This document shows, piece by piece, positions 31,039 through 40,203 of a stretch of 64,000 bases of DNA. The position numbers and the translations under genes are program-made. Within the stretch, counting starts at the first letter, position 1; each line of letters opens with the position of its first letter. Below the pieces are notes generated by a model. The model was not told the origin of the DNA. It was given only the letters and a program-made list of their open reading frames with translations, and searched no databases. This stretch comes from Diplonema japonicum. Taxonomy: Eukaryota; Euglenozoa; Diplonemea; Diplonemida; Diplonemidae. The DNA is taken from positions 124,001 through 188,000 of the forward strand of contig OZ025667.1 of assembly GCA_964019335.1 (NCBI GenBank), in the 5' to 3' direction.

Positions 31039-32082
31039 ATGAGTGAAGCACTCACTACACTGCTGAATAACCGACCGCTGGTCACGAAGGGGCTGTGTGC
31101 CCTCCTCGCCGTGCACTACGTGGCGAAGTTCGTACGAGCACGTGCTGACTTCAAGACGATGGGGGCTCGGGCAAAGGACATGACAGGACAGGTTGTGTGG
31201 GTGACTGGGGGCAGCAGCGGGATCGGGGAGGAGCTGGCACAACAGCTTGTGGCGCAGGGAGCGATGGTGGTGATCTCTGCAAGGAGGATGGAGGAGCTGG
31301 AGAGGGTGAAGGGGCTGTGCTGCGACCCTTCGAAGGTGAAGTGTGTGGCTCTGGATTTGGCGCAGATGGAGCAGATCCCTGAGGTGACGAAGGAGGTTCT
31401 CGCCTCTGTTAAGGGGGACTGGGGGAAGGCGGGGATCGATATTCTGGTGAACAACGCAGGGAGGTCTCAGAGGGGGCTCGTGGAGGAAAACCTAGAGAAC
31501 CTTGTAGTGGAGAGGGCTTTGATGGAGGTGAACTTCTTTGGGACAGTGGCACTGACGAAGGAGGTACTGAGGCAGGACATGCTCGAGAGGAAGGCAGGGC
31601 GCATTGTGAACATCTCTTCCGTTGCAGGTAAGATGGCGGCCCCTGTGAGCGCCTGTTACAGTGCCACAAAGCATGCCCTTCAAGGGTGGAGCGACACCCT
31701 GAGGTACGAACTTGCAACTCAAGGTGTCACTGTTTTGAATGTGTGCCCTGGGCCTATTGCGACTCCGGGGCCGAGCAACGCAATTGGCGGCACAGGGGGC
31801 GATCTGCGTAACACCAATAGGGGGGACAAGGAGAAAATGACTGTGGGAGAGTGCTGCAAGTACATAGTAAAGGCAATCAGCAATACCGACATCACTGAGT
31901 CGTGGATCTCAAAGCAGCCTGTGCTGGCCTTCGTGTACCTTTCCGTCTACGCCCCTTCCGTCATCAAGCTCATCGCTGGTCCCATTGTGCAGGGCAGGAT
32001 CCGTGCCTACAAGGGCAACGTAGGCATGTATGAGGCGTCCTTGTTGGGGAACATCAAGGATTACATCTTCGGGAAAAAGTAA
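31039..32082 (+). CDS. DHRS7-like short-chain dehydrogenase/reductase, copy 2
   Basis: This is a 347-aa single-exon paralogue of the SDR at 28913. All catalytic motifs are kept (TGGSSGIG, NNAG, YSATK). From about 31079 to 31766 the DNA matches copies 1 and 3 apart from roughly nine scattered substitutions. The first ~13 codons (MSEALTTLLNNRP) and the last ~100 differ, and the 3' intron of the other copies is absent; the end reads GMYEASLLGNIKDYIFGKK. The hydrophobic N-terminal helix is conserved. The divergent C-terminal third suggests a different substrate or partner. Expression cannot be judged from sequence. Confidence 0.9.
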   Translation: MSEALTTLLNNRPLVTKGLCALLAVHYVAKFVRARADFKTMGARAKDMTGQVVWVTGGSSGIGEELAQQLVAQGAMVVISARRMEELERVKGLCCDPSKVKCVALDLAQMEQIPEVTKEVLASVKGDWGKAGIDILVNNAGRSQRGLVEENLENLVVERALMEVNFFGTVALTKEVLRQDMLERKAGRIVNISSVAGKMAAPVSACYSATKHALQGWSDTLRYELATQGVTVLNVCPGPIATPGPSNAIGGTGGDLRNTNRGDKEKMTVGECCKYIVKAISNTDITESWISKQPVLAFVYLSVYAPSVIKLIAGPIVQGRIRAYKGNVGMYEASLLGNIKDYIFGKK

Positions 32083-32359
32083 GGTGTTGACCAGGCCAGG
32101 CAGTCACTCCCTCCCGGGCAGCGACCAGGCACAGATGTAATGTTGCTCCCGAGGAATTGGTGATTCAAAAGCTTGTTTAAAGTGAAACTTATTTTTTCTC
32201 TGCTTCCTCGTTTTTTTTTTTTTTTTTTTTTTTTTTTTTCGTTTTTCTTTTTTATCTTTCAAAAAAAAAAAAAGATTTTATAACTATATGCACTTGTGCC
32301 GAGCAATAAGAATTTCACAGCTTTTTTAAAAGTTTTTTTTTTTTTTTTTTTTTGCTCGT

Positions 32360-32398
32360 GCGAACAACAAGGACATATAGGCATAATGAATTATTTTT
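32360..32398. repeat. Dispersed short repeat family 4, copy 1
   Basis: The blocks GCGAACAACAAGGACATATA and GGCATAATGAATTATTTTT differ at about three positions from 57360-57398. Both copies directly follow a long T run and both lie upstream of LINE-related sequence. Confidence 0.55.
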
Positions 32399-32593
32399 CT
32401 GTGTGATATTATGCTAGGCGCGTGATACTGTCTTTTTCCTTTCTTTTGCCTTGTTCGATTTTAAAAAAAAAGTAGCCCCCCTCCCCCTCTTAGTTCTTGT
32501 CCCACTAACTCTCAAAATGAAAAGATAAAGGAGAAGAAACCTTAAAAAAAAGAGGGGGTAAAGTAGGAACCACCCCTACTCTTTTTCTCATCT

Positions 32594-32640
32594 AGGCGAT
32601 CCTGTCACATACTGCAGGTTCCCTTCAAAGACACCTTTTT
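32594..32640 (+). mobile_element. Solo LINE-type 3' tail
   Basis: AGGCGATCCTGTCACATACT and the following GCAGGTTCCCTTCAAAG match the sequence after the stop codon of the LINE fragment at 57568-59080 (AGGCGTCCTGCCACATACCG, then CAGGTACCCTTAAA). No coding remains precede it, so it could be a very short LINE insertion or the tail of a non-autonomous element. Confidence 0.5.
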
Positions 32641-32697
32641 CTTTCGTCTTCCATTTTTGAAAAGGAGGGAGGGAAAAAAAAAGAATAAAACCATATG

Positions 32698-32720
32698 CAC
32701 GTGAAGCAGTCCTTCACGTG
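32698..32720 (+). other. Perfect 9-bp hairpin
   Basis: CACGTGAAG and CTTCACGTG form an uninterrupted 9-bp stem around the 5-nt loop CAGTC. It lies 616 nt after the SDR copy 2 stop and 361 nt before the next ATG. Its role is unknown. Confidence 0.5.
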
Positions 32721-33080
32721 AAAGCACATTTTATGTCTTTTTCCTATTCTCAATATTGTAGTTTTTTATTTGGTGTTTTTTTATTTGCCCCTCAGAGACC
32801 TAAAACACCCCCTGTTTTGCGGTCGAAAAAAGAAAGCATTTGAAACATCCCCCCCCCATTTTTCGGTTCTCTGTTTTTTCGCTTCCCGGAGCCAAAAGGT
32901 TGCAAAGCCTGTCAATTGAACGGCTGGAGATACACCATATATGTCATCTTTCTATGGTTGCATGCCGCCCTTCTTTTGCTCAAAACGAATTTGAAAACAA
33001 GAAACAAAAAGTACTGGCAATTTTAATCTGGACGCACATCTCAACACATACACAGCAGGGGTAGAAGGAGAAGGCCTTCT

Positions 33081-33992
33081 ATGGACGTACACGATGTGAA
33101 AGAACTCATAAAAGAAATGGAGGTGTGGGTAGAGAGGGACCGTGCCCAACGAGAGACGTCGCTTGGGGTGAAGAACTCGATGAGGAGAATCTTGTCGGAG
33201 TACTCGTTCCAGAGAGAGGAGGGGCTAAAACAACTGTTGAAACTAGTGAAGGAATTGGTGTCGAAATGCGCAGAATGGTGTGGGGACCACCCGTTGGACG
33301 GCAAAGTGGGCGACGTGACAGTATGCGAAAGAGTGCTCCGAGCGGTGTTCCCGAAAACGCCCCCTCCGTCGGTGCTACATCAAATGTGTTACACATCTAC
33401 CGCAGAGCGGCGGTTAGCAATGGCGGTCCTTGAAGGACTATGTATTTTATCACGTCAGGAACAGCAAGCGTTTATTGAAGCAAGAGGCATCGGGACTGTG
33501 GATGATGAGTTCAAGAAGTACATCGACGGTCCCACGTCGGACACAGAGGTCATCGGTGCGCTGTGTGCATCTCTTGATGCACTGCTTGCCGCGTGCCTTG
33601 ACAAGCCTGGTGCGCAGCACCAGATGATCGACATAGGGATGCCCACCACGCTGTGCACCATCCTCAAGAGTGTAGAGACCGACGTCGATCTCAAGTACAA
33701 GATAGTGGAGTTTTTTTCCCTTCTCCTCCGTGTCACGCAGCTCGTCGACGGCACTGTCTCTGACGCGTCCCGCGGCCCCCTCCCTCCGCAAGACTCCCTC
33801 CCCCCTTACAACCGATTCTCTTCATCACTCCGTGCCTCCCTTGGCACTGACATCTTCCACCGCCTCCCCCACTGCGTCACTCTTCGGACACCTGCCACCA
33901 CCACCCCTGCTACCTTTATAGCCAAACGCCCTACCATCAGGGAGAGGGACCTCCGCACCCAAGCAGAAATTATAGCACAGCTTGCTGCTTGA
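33081..33992 (+). CDS. Cdc14/SIN-component-like protein
   Basis: This is a 303-aa single-exon helical protein. Residues ~100-225 follow the pattern of the fungal Cdc14 (septation initiation network, not the phosphatase) domain. LAMAVLEGLCILSRQEQQAF corresponds to the L-E-L-L-Q-G-L-L-hydrophobic segment. The region ALCASLDALLAACLDKPGAQ resembles the L-x-A-L-L-D-x-P segment, and VDLKYKIVEFFSLLL matches the conserved K-hydrophobic-V-E-F segment. In fission yeast this protein binds the Sid1 kinase and helps control cytokinesis. The N terminus is coiled-coil-like and the C terminus Pro/Thr-rich. The family call rests on pattern recall and is moderate; a generic ARM-like repeat is the alternative. 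The next gene begins 126 nt downstream. Confidence 0.55.
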   Translation: MDVHDVKELIKEMEVWVERDRAQRETSLGVKNSMRRILSEYSFQREEGLKQLLKLVKELVSKCAEWCGDHPLDGKVGDVTVCERVLRAVFPKTPPPSVLHQMCYTSTAERRLAMAVLEGLCILSRQEQQAFIEARGIGTVDDEFKKYIDGPTSDTEVIGALCASLDALLAACLDKPGAQHQMIDIGMPTTLCTILKSVETDVDLKYKIVEFFSLLLRVTQLVDGTVSDASRGPLPPQDSLPPYNRFSSSLRASLGTDIFHRLPHCVTLRTPATTTPATFIAKRPTIRERDLRTQAEIIAQLAA

Positions 33993-34118
33993 CCCGTTTT
34001 TTTTAATAATACTTTTTTTCTTCTTCTTCTTTTTCTTATTTGTTTCAGGCTTTTGGTTGTGGTTTCTGGTTGTCTTTTTTTGTTTTCCATTTCGTAACCC
34101 GACACCGCAGGCCAAGGG

Positions 34119-37100
34119 ATGGAGGACAGTGAGCGGGAAAACAGATGCTGCCGCGCGTTGCTGGAAGTCTATGCTGCGAACGAGGGAACCTTCTTCGACA
34201 AGGCGTGGAAGGTGTGGAAAAGGAATGGGAAGGAGGATGACACACGGTCGGGGCACCTGGAAGTACACGTACCCGACAGAGCGTGTACGTCTGTGATGCT
34301 CGCGTGCTGTGAACGTGACGACCAGCTTGAAGTGGTGCTTGGTGATGAGGGAGTCTTGTCGCTGCAGGAGGGTGTGGACTTTGCTGCTGCGATCACTGCC
34401 TGCGGCACCGACCTTCGGAAGGCGCAGCGCATCTTCAGCTTCGCAGAGCAGGGCGACGAGAGGTCCTGCAAGGCGATGATGAGGTTCTATGCAAAAACGG
34501 GTTGCGGCTTTGAGGAAACATTGCTGCTAGACAGCAAGATCACAGATAAAACAGCATTGGACGTTGCCTCGCTACTCGTCTGCTGTGACTCCAAAGAACA
34601 AGCCGTGGACTTGATACAAGAGAGGTGTATAGATGACGAGGCTCTCGTGGAGGCCATCGAGCTGTGCGGCGACCGTGTCGACAAGGCAGACAGGCTGTTC
34701 AAACTGTGCAAGTCGGAGGAGTCATCTAGCAGCAACCACGCATTGTTGAAAGTGTACGCGCGAGCAGGTGTCGGGGTGGTGAGTGCCATTAACGCCTTCA
34801 CGGCTATGAGCACAACCGACTCGGGGCTGCTGGGCATTGTCTTCGCTTGCTGTCAGACAACCGAAGAGTTCGAGCTTGTGGTGAACCTGTCGTCCGATAT
34901 CGAAATCACAGCGAAAACCGTAGCACAGGCAGTGGAGAATCACTACGGTAATCTGGTGCAGATACTGTACGACTATCTGATCAAACACTGCGAGCCGGAT
35001 GAGTGGTGCTGCCAGGCGTTGCTCAACACTCACTCAAGAGCGAATGGCTCGTACGAGCAGGCGCTAGACGTGTACAAAGAGCTTTCGAAACAAAGCACGC
35101 CAAACGAGTGGACGCTAGGTGCCGTGCTAAGCTGCTGTGACAACGAAGACGAGGTTAAAGAAGTCCTCGAGACAGCCTACACCACGATATCCGTTGACCT
35201 GTCCCTGATACGGGCAATAGAACTTGTCTCGCCCAATACAACAAGGGGTGAGATGCTCTTTGGCATGTTCATGGAGTTTAGAAAATCTGAACAGACCTTA
35301 GAGCTCCCCGAAGCGGATAACGAGGTTGTCAGCGATGCGGAGTTCGCCAAGTACTCCACACTGCTGCTCGGGGAGGTGCAAGCCAGCATACGCACAGGTA
35401 AGTGTGCCTTCCTTACGTGCCTCCCGTCGTGTCTGGCACAGTTTAAGTACCAACCTGACGGCTCTTCGCTAACAGGAATCTCTTACGGCTGTGAACCGGG
35501 TGTTGTTAGGAGGCGGTACTACATCACGGATAGCAACAAACGGCCTTTCTTCAAGAGCCACGCAGACATCGCAGAACACATGGCCCCCTACCTAAAGGGT
35601 GCCAACTGGATAGTGGGAAAGTACTCGGGAAACAGTAGGAAAAGCGAGTTGTTCCATGCAGTGCGACAGGTGATCGTGAAGACATGGATCACACGGTGCG
35701 GGCTGGCATGGGCAGATGCTGCCGACTTTTTTATGAAAAACGAAGTGTTGGCCGTGATGAAAGCGATGCTTAAATCGAAGACCACACGCACACCCCCGCG
35801 ATCCCCCAGCAAGGCAGCGCTTAATGTCGATCTCACGACGCGTGCCCCTGAGGTGGGCCCTTCCACTGCGCCTTCTGGACGTTTGTTGTCAGCCGTACCC
35901 GGCCACCATGCGCTTCGCAACGCCTACAACCGAGTGTTGGCTGAGAAAGGCAACCCCTTGAAACGAAGAGACCTAATTAAGAGCAGGGTAATCACAACAC
36001 TGTTGACACCTATATCCGAGCATATGGATTGTTCAGAAGCCCTCTACGACCGCCGTATCTCTTTCGAGGAGTTTGCAGGCGAAGTAACCTCACGCAGGTT
36101 GGCTACTACCTCATTCCCTTCATCGGCCAACGTCATCGACGCAGAGGGCGCAGGTGACCTGCATGTCAGTGTGGCACCCGTTCCTGCTGTCTACGCGCAG
36201 ATGAAGAGAAGGAAGCTGGCGACACGCTTCCTTTCCAGCATTGTCTCCGAACACGATCCTGAGGCTAAGCAAAAGGTTGCCAAATGGATGAAACAGCTGG
36301 CCACACGGCACGGCTATGGCCAAGCCGCTGCAGAGTCTGAGAAAGGCGCTATCAATGGCTTACTGCCGGGACTGCAGTTGCAATCGAAAGAGGAGACCAG
36401 CATCATGAAAGGTACCATCGGCACAGAGATTATGCGCATCGAAGCCAAGAAGAACATCAACGACTGGAAGCAGCAAGAGGACGTCGTGCAGCCCTTGTGG
36501 TTGAGGGTAGGCTCGATGCCTGTGTTAGGGTGTTCGTACGTGCAGACATTCGAGACAAAGGCGGAGAAAGCAGAGAAGAGGAGGCTGGAGAAGGTCAGGA
36601 GAGAACAGGACGCGCTGGGACTTCTACTTCCAGACGACGGAAGAGCGAACGGGAAGAAGCTGTACACGATCGCGTCCATCAAGCAGACCATCACATCGAG
36701 AAGAGCGGCTGGGAAAAAAGCTATATTTTATAAGTCCTTGCTAGAGGCGCCCTCCGCATTGCAACTACAAGGGGAACGAGAAGAAGCAATGGATTCTGAG
36801 CAAGGGACAGACGACGACCAGCGTGTGCAAATCGAAGGCGATATGTCGGTGTCGGACACGCTGGATAAAAGTGCGAACGACTTGATGCCTCACTTCGACG
36901 AATACGACCCCAGCTTGCTGGACGACCCGGACATCAAGAGCGAGAAGAAGAGAAAGCTGTTGATGCTGCCAACTTTGCGTGCCAGCGTGATTCCTTACTC
37001 CAAGAGCAAAGATCTGAAGAAGGATGTGAACCAGCAATTCCTCCTCACGCACCCTTGGATCGAAAGCACCGGTCTGTCCCTTACAGGCATCCGAAAGGCG

Positions 37101-37550
37101 AAGATGATCATGATCAACCTGGCACTTCAAACAGAGCAACGCATCGAGGCCTCTACAGTGGCCTACGCTGTGGTATATTTTGAGCGGCTTATTTTAAAGC
37201 AGATTGTGACTAAGGCAAACAGAAAGCTTGTGGCATCTGTCTGCTGCGTGCTGGCATATAAGTTCTGGGAGTCCTCGACTGTAACCACAGCAGGGATCGC
37301 TGTGCTGATGCGCAGTTTGGAAGAACACTTCGACGTCGCACGGAAGAGGATCCTTGCTGCGGAATTCAAGATTTATGCCCTCCTCAACTTTGACCTTCTT
37401 GTCCCGCAGTCCTATGCTGAACCCCACTTCGAACGTCTCTTAGCCCTTTACAATATAACGCCACAAGAATACCAAAATCGAAAAGACAATTCGTGGGGCC
37501 TCACCTTGCGTGAGGAGGGCACCGCGCCAGTCATTAAGTCCCAAGTGTAG
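34119..37550 (+). CDS. Helical-repeat (PPR-like) protein fused to a CABLES-type cyclin box
   Basis: This protein is 1,143 aa unspliced, or 1,117 aa if a 78-nt intron (35398-35475, GTAAGT...CTAACAG) is removed; the intron is in frame and stop-free. Residues ~1-390 contain degenerate 35-residue-like helical repeats, for example DEWCCQALLNTHSRANGSYE followed by QALDVYKELSKQSTPNEWTL, resembling pentatricopeptide repeats. The middle is charged. Residues ~960-1120 match the CABLES cyclin fold: HPWIESTGLSLTGIRKAK, then STVAYAVVYFERLILKQIV, KANRKLVASVCCVLAYKFWE and the hydrophobic LAAEFKIYALLNFDL. CABLES proteins modulate cyclin-dependent kinases. The combination with helical repeats is unusual to my knowledge. 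The start follows a strong pyrimidine tract and CACCGCAG. Confidence 0.75.
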   Translation: MEDSERENRCCRALLEVYAANEGTFFDKAWKVWKRNGKEDDTRSGHLEVHVPDRACTSVMLACCERDDQLEVVLGDEGVLSLQEGVDFAAAITACGTDLRKAQRIFSFAEQGDERSCKAMMRFYAKTGCGFEETLLLDSKITDKTALDVASLLVCCDSKEQAVDLIQERCIDDEALVEAIELCGDRVDKADRLFKLCKSEESSSSNHALLKVYARAGVGVVSAINAFTAMSTTDSGLLGIVFACCQTTEEFELVVNLSSDIEITAKTVAQAVENHYGNLVQILYDYLIKHCEPDEWCCQALLNTHSRANGSYEQALDVYKELSKQSTPNEWTLGAVLSCCDNEDEVKEVLETAYTTISVDLSLIRAIELVSPNTTRGEMLFGMFMEFRKSEQTLELPEADNEVVSDAEFAKYSTLLLGEVQASIRTGKCAFLTCLPSCLAQFKYQPDGSSLTGISYGCEPGVVRRRYYITDSNKRPFFKSHADIAEHMAPYLKGANWIVGKYSGNSRKSELFHAVRQVIVKTWITRCGLAWADAADFFMKNEVLAVMKAMLKSKTTRTPPRSPSKAALNVDLTTRAPEVGPSTAPSGRLLSAVPGHHALRNAYNRVLAEKGNPLKRRDLIKSRVITTLLTPISEHMDCSEALYDRRISFEEFAGEVTSRRLATTSFPSSANVIDAEGAGDLHVSVAPVPAVYAQMKRRKLATRFLSSIVSEHDPEAKQKVAKWMKQLATRHGYGQAAAESEKGAINGLLPGLQLQSKEETSIMKGTIGTEIMRIEAKKNINDWKQQEDVVQPLWLRVGSMPVLGCSYVQTFETKAEKAEKRRLEKVRREQDALGLLLPDDGRANGKKLYTIASIKQTITSRRAAGKKAIFYKSLLEAPSALQLQGEREEAMDSEQGTDDDQRVQIEGDMSVSDTLDKSANDLMPHFDEYDPSLLDDPDIKSEKKRKLLMLPTLRASVIPYSKSKDLKKDVNQQFLLTHPWIESTGLSLTGIRKAKMIMINLALQTEQRIEASTVAYAVVYFERLILKQIVTKANRKLVASVCCVLAYKFWESSTVTTAGIAVLMRSLEEHFDVARKRILAAEFKIYALLNFDLLVPQSYAEPHFERLLALYNITPQEYQNRKDNSWGLTLREEGTAPVIKSQV

Positions 37551-37670
37551 TTTTCCCTACGTTATGTTCTGGCTTCAGTATTTGTATTTCAAAAAAAAAA
37601 AAAAAAAAAAAAAAAAAAGAAGAAAGATTCAACATACACCACCCGCCCCTTCTATTCCACCATTTAGGTT

Positions 37671-38819
37671 ATGGCCTTCGTCACGCAAAGGGGACGCGAA
37701 CGGCTGGTCGATGCCCTGCAGAAGCAGGAGGAGCTGCTTGCCAATGCCGTGATGCTGTTGAATAACATAGGCAGGTCTGTCCGCGATGCTGGGGTAGCCG
37801 GTGCGTTGTGTGTTGTTGTTGTGCATCTGAAGGAGCCGAGGAAGTGTGCTGTGTTTGGGCGGCAAGCTGTAGTTACCAACCCGAAACAGACACCGACAAT
37901 TGTCCTGGATTCCATACCGCGCAAAGGTGTGCCGTGGGTGCCACAGCAGCCTGCACCCACCGACAACTCCAAGCCACCGACAAAACCTCTCCCCTCCACA
38001 GCGCACGGGCCGTATGTTTCAGAGCATATCATCGCCTTCAACACTTGCTCACGGCTCATGAACAAGAACCTGTCTGCAACAGCGCCTTGTGGGGCACCAG
38101 AATCAAGCCACTCAAGCACAGAAACCGCCTCATCAGCCCCAGCAGAGTTCCCCGAGTCTCCATCCGAGATGCCTGATGACGACATGAGCCATCCTGATGA
38201 TACGAGCCCTCCTAACGTTATGAAGAGGAAGAAGAAGCGAAAGCAGCGGCGGCGAAAGCCGCACAACCTTAGTCTTAATCACGACACAAGCATTATGAGA
38301 GTAGCGGGCTTCCGCCACCTGCGGGTGCTGGTGAAAAGTAGGGAGAGGTCCAATGCGAGTACCTTGATCTCAGAAGTGATAAAGGGCACAGGTAATCTCT
38401 GTGATGCTGTTCACAGCGAGAACCCCCCGCCTGGCGCCGGCATAGAAATAGTACTGAAAGCTGCGGCGCTGACTGAATCGAGAACCACGCCTTTCGGACT
38501 CCTCGCTGTCCTTCAGGACGTAATGGGTTCGGTGCCTGTCTTCGGCGTCCGTGGTGATGGTTTTAAAAGTTTGGGTGACCCGTGCAAGGTACCTCCCTCT
38601 GTCCACGTCGGCGATCCTTTTCTTCTTCCTGCTACTATCTCGTCCCCTACGAGCACCAAGAGCCTCTCACTTTCGACCTCACAGACTTTGCAGTTCCCAT
38701 GGGCGTGCGCACAGACCACTATGCACCCTAGCTTGGCAAAGTCTCAGAACGGCTTCAACGGCGGGACTGTCCTCAGCACCCCTCTCTTGGGGTCGCCTTG
38801 TCAACGCCCCGTGCGGTAG
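37671..38819 (+). CDS. Unknown protein with basic central segment; 3' end uncertain
   Basis: The start MAFVTQRGRERLVDALQKQE is well placed, 120 nt after the previous stop and directly after a pyrimidine tract ending CATTTAG. Residues ~30-80 contain CVVVVHLKEPRKCAVFGRQ. A Ser/Pro-rich acidic part then a nuclear-localisation-like run of Lys/Arg (KRKKKRKQRRRKP, about 184-196) follow, then an ordinary folded-looking segment. As an unspliced frame it ends at 38819 (382 aa). Removing a 35-nt intron at 38554-38588 gives a 341-aa product ending at 38731 with the more protein-like tail LVPYEHQEPLTFDLTDFAVP and MGVRTDHYAP. I cannot decide between them. No family is recognised. Confidence 0.6.
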   Translation: MAFVTQRGRERLVDALQKQEELLANAVMLLNNIGRSVRDAGVAGALCVVVVHLKEPRKCAVFGRQAVVTNPKQTPTIVLDSIPRKGVPWVPQQPAPTDNSKPPTKPLPSTAHGPYVSEHIIAFNTCSRLMNKNLSATAPCGAPESSHSSTETASSAPAEFPESPSEMPDDDMSHPDDTSPPNVMKRKKKRKQRRRKPHNLSLNHDTSIMRVAGFRHLRVLVKSRERSNASTLISEVIKGTGNLCDAVHSENPPPGAGIEIVLKAAALTESRTTPFGLLAVLQDVMGSVPVFGVRGDGFKSLGDPCKVPPSVHVGDPFLLPATISSPTSTKSLSLSTSQTLQFPWACAQTTMHPSLAKSQNGFNGGTVLSTPLLGSPCQRPVR

Positions 38820-39114
38820 GATAGGGCTTTATAGTCCCACACCGCACGAAGGTTACGTTAGTTTTTTAAATCCAGTCTATTGTGATATAAGCAACTACCG
38901 TCTAAGCATTAAAAACCGCTACTTCAGGGTGGCTGGCGCCGTCTGGTTCGTTCCCGCTGCACAATCACCGTGCTTTCTTGATTTATTTGTTGCCGGTGTC
39001 CTGGTGTCCCGTCCTGTTAGTTTTTTTTTACACAATTCTTTACTCAACACGCAGCCGAAGCGCCAACAGACGTTTGGTATTCTCATTACAGTTAGCTCTC
39101 AAAAGAGATTAAAC

Positions 39115-39846
39115 GATGAGCGACGCACTGATATCGATGCTGCGCGATGCCGACCCAGTACTGGTCACGAAGGGGCTGTGTGCCCTCCTCGCCGTGCACT
39201 ACGTGGCGAAGTTCGTACGAGCACGTGCTGACTTCAAGACGATGGGGGCTCGGGCAAAGGACATGACAGGACAGGTTGTGTGGGTGACTGGGGGCAGCAG
39301 CGGGATCGGAGAGGAGCTGGCACAACAGCTTGTGGCGCAGGGAGCGATGGTGGTGATCTCTGCAAGGAGGATGGAGGAGCTGGAGAGGGTGAAGGGGCTG
39401 TGCTGCGACCCTTCGAAGGTGAAGTGTGTGGCTCTGGACATGGCACAGATGGAGCAGATCCCTGAGGTGACGAAGGAGGTTCTCGCCTCTGTTAAGGGGG
39501 ACTGGGGGAAGGCGGGGATCGATATTCTGGTGAACAACGCAGGGAGGTCTCAGAGGGGGCTCGTGGAGGAACACCTGGAGAACCTTATGGTGGAGAGGGC
39601 TTTGATGGAGGTGAACTTCTTTGGGACAGTGGCACTGACGAAGGAGGTACTGAGGCAGGACATGCTCGAGAGGAAGGCAGGGCGCATTGTGAACATCTCT
39701 TCCGTTGCAGGTAAGATGGCGGCCCCTGTGAGCGCCTGTTACAGTGCCACAAAGCATGCCCTTCAAGGGTGGAGCGACACCCTGAGGTACGAACTTGCAA
39801 CTCAAGGTGTCACTGTTTTGAATGTGTGCCCTGGGCCTATTGCGAC
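39115..39846 (+). repeat. 732-bp block identical between SDR copies 3 and 1
   Basis: This is the partner of 28912-29643, with no difference visible by eye. It indicates recent gene conversion or duplication followed by exchange of the 3' part. Confidence 0.8.
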
Positions 39847-40203
39847 CCTTGTGAGTGAGAATTCTATCAACGCAAAAGGTGAAAAGCTTGGGAAGCAGCA
39901 GGACACCAACAAGGGGAAGATGCCTGTGGGAGAGTGCTGCAAGTACATCGTGGCAGCCATTTGTGACCCGAGCATCACTGAGTCGTGGATCTCTCCGCAC
40001 CCGGTTTTGATGTTTGTGTACCTGTCCCTGTACTTCCCGGGCATTACGAGGTACCTTGCGAAGGGTGCCATCCAAAACAGAATTGAAGCTTACAAGGTAT
40101 GCGCCAAAGGGGGGAGAAAAAGAGAGGAAAACTACAGAGCGGAAGAGGGCTGTATGGTTCAAGCTTTATGGATACTTTGAAGAAGATATTCAAGAGGGGG
40201 TGA
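39116..40203 (+). CDS. DHRS7-like short-chain dehydrogenase/reductase, copy 3
   Basis: Exons 39116-40096 and 40138-40203 give 348 aa. The first 244 residues are identical to copy 1, including TGGSSGIG, NNAG and YSATK. The last third diverges but keeps the pattern: GKMPVGECCKYIVAAICDPS, then ITESWISPHPVLMFVYLSLY. The 41-nt intron (GTATGCGCC...CTACAG) sits at the same place as in copy 1 but differs in sequence and length. If retained it shifts the frame to an unrelated tail, so the spliced ending YGSSFMDTLKKIFKRG is the correct one because it aligns with copy 1. Role as for copy 1: a membrane-associated carbonyl reductase of unknown substrate. Confidence 0.9.

Larger units (their letters stand above)
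32083..33080. other. Spacer with repeat, LINE-tail and hairpin
   Basis: I see no gene. The spacer contains long T runs (32211-32239, 32334-32353), repeat family 4 copy 1 (32360-32398), a LINE-type 3' tail (32594-32640) and a perfect hairpin (32698-32720). Confidence 0.5.

Noticed and set aside
40097-40180. Direct reading of SDR copy 3 to a stop at 40180
   Set aside because: The tail has no similarity to the paralogues, whereas removing the 41-nt GT-AG intron gives an ending that aligns with copies 1 and 2.
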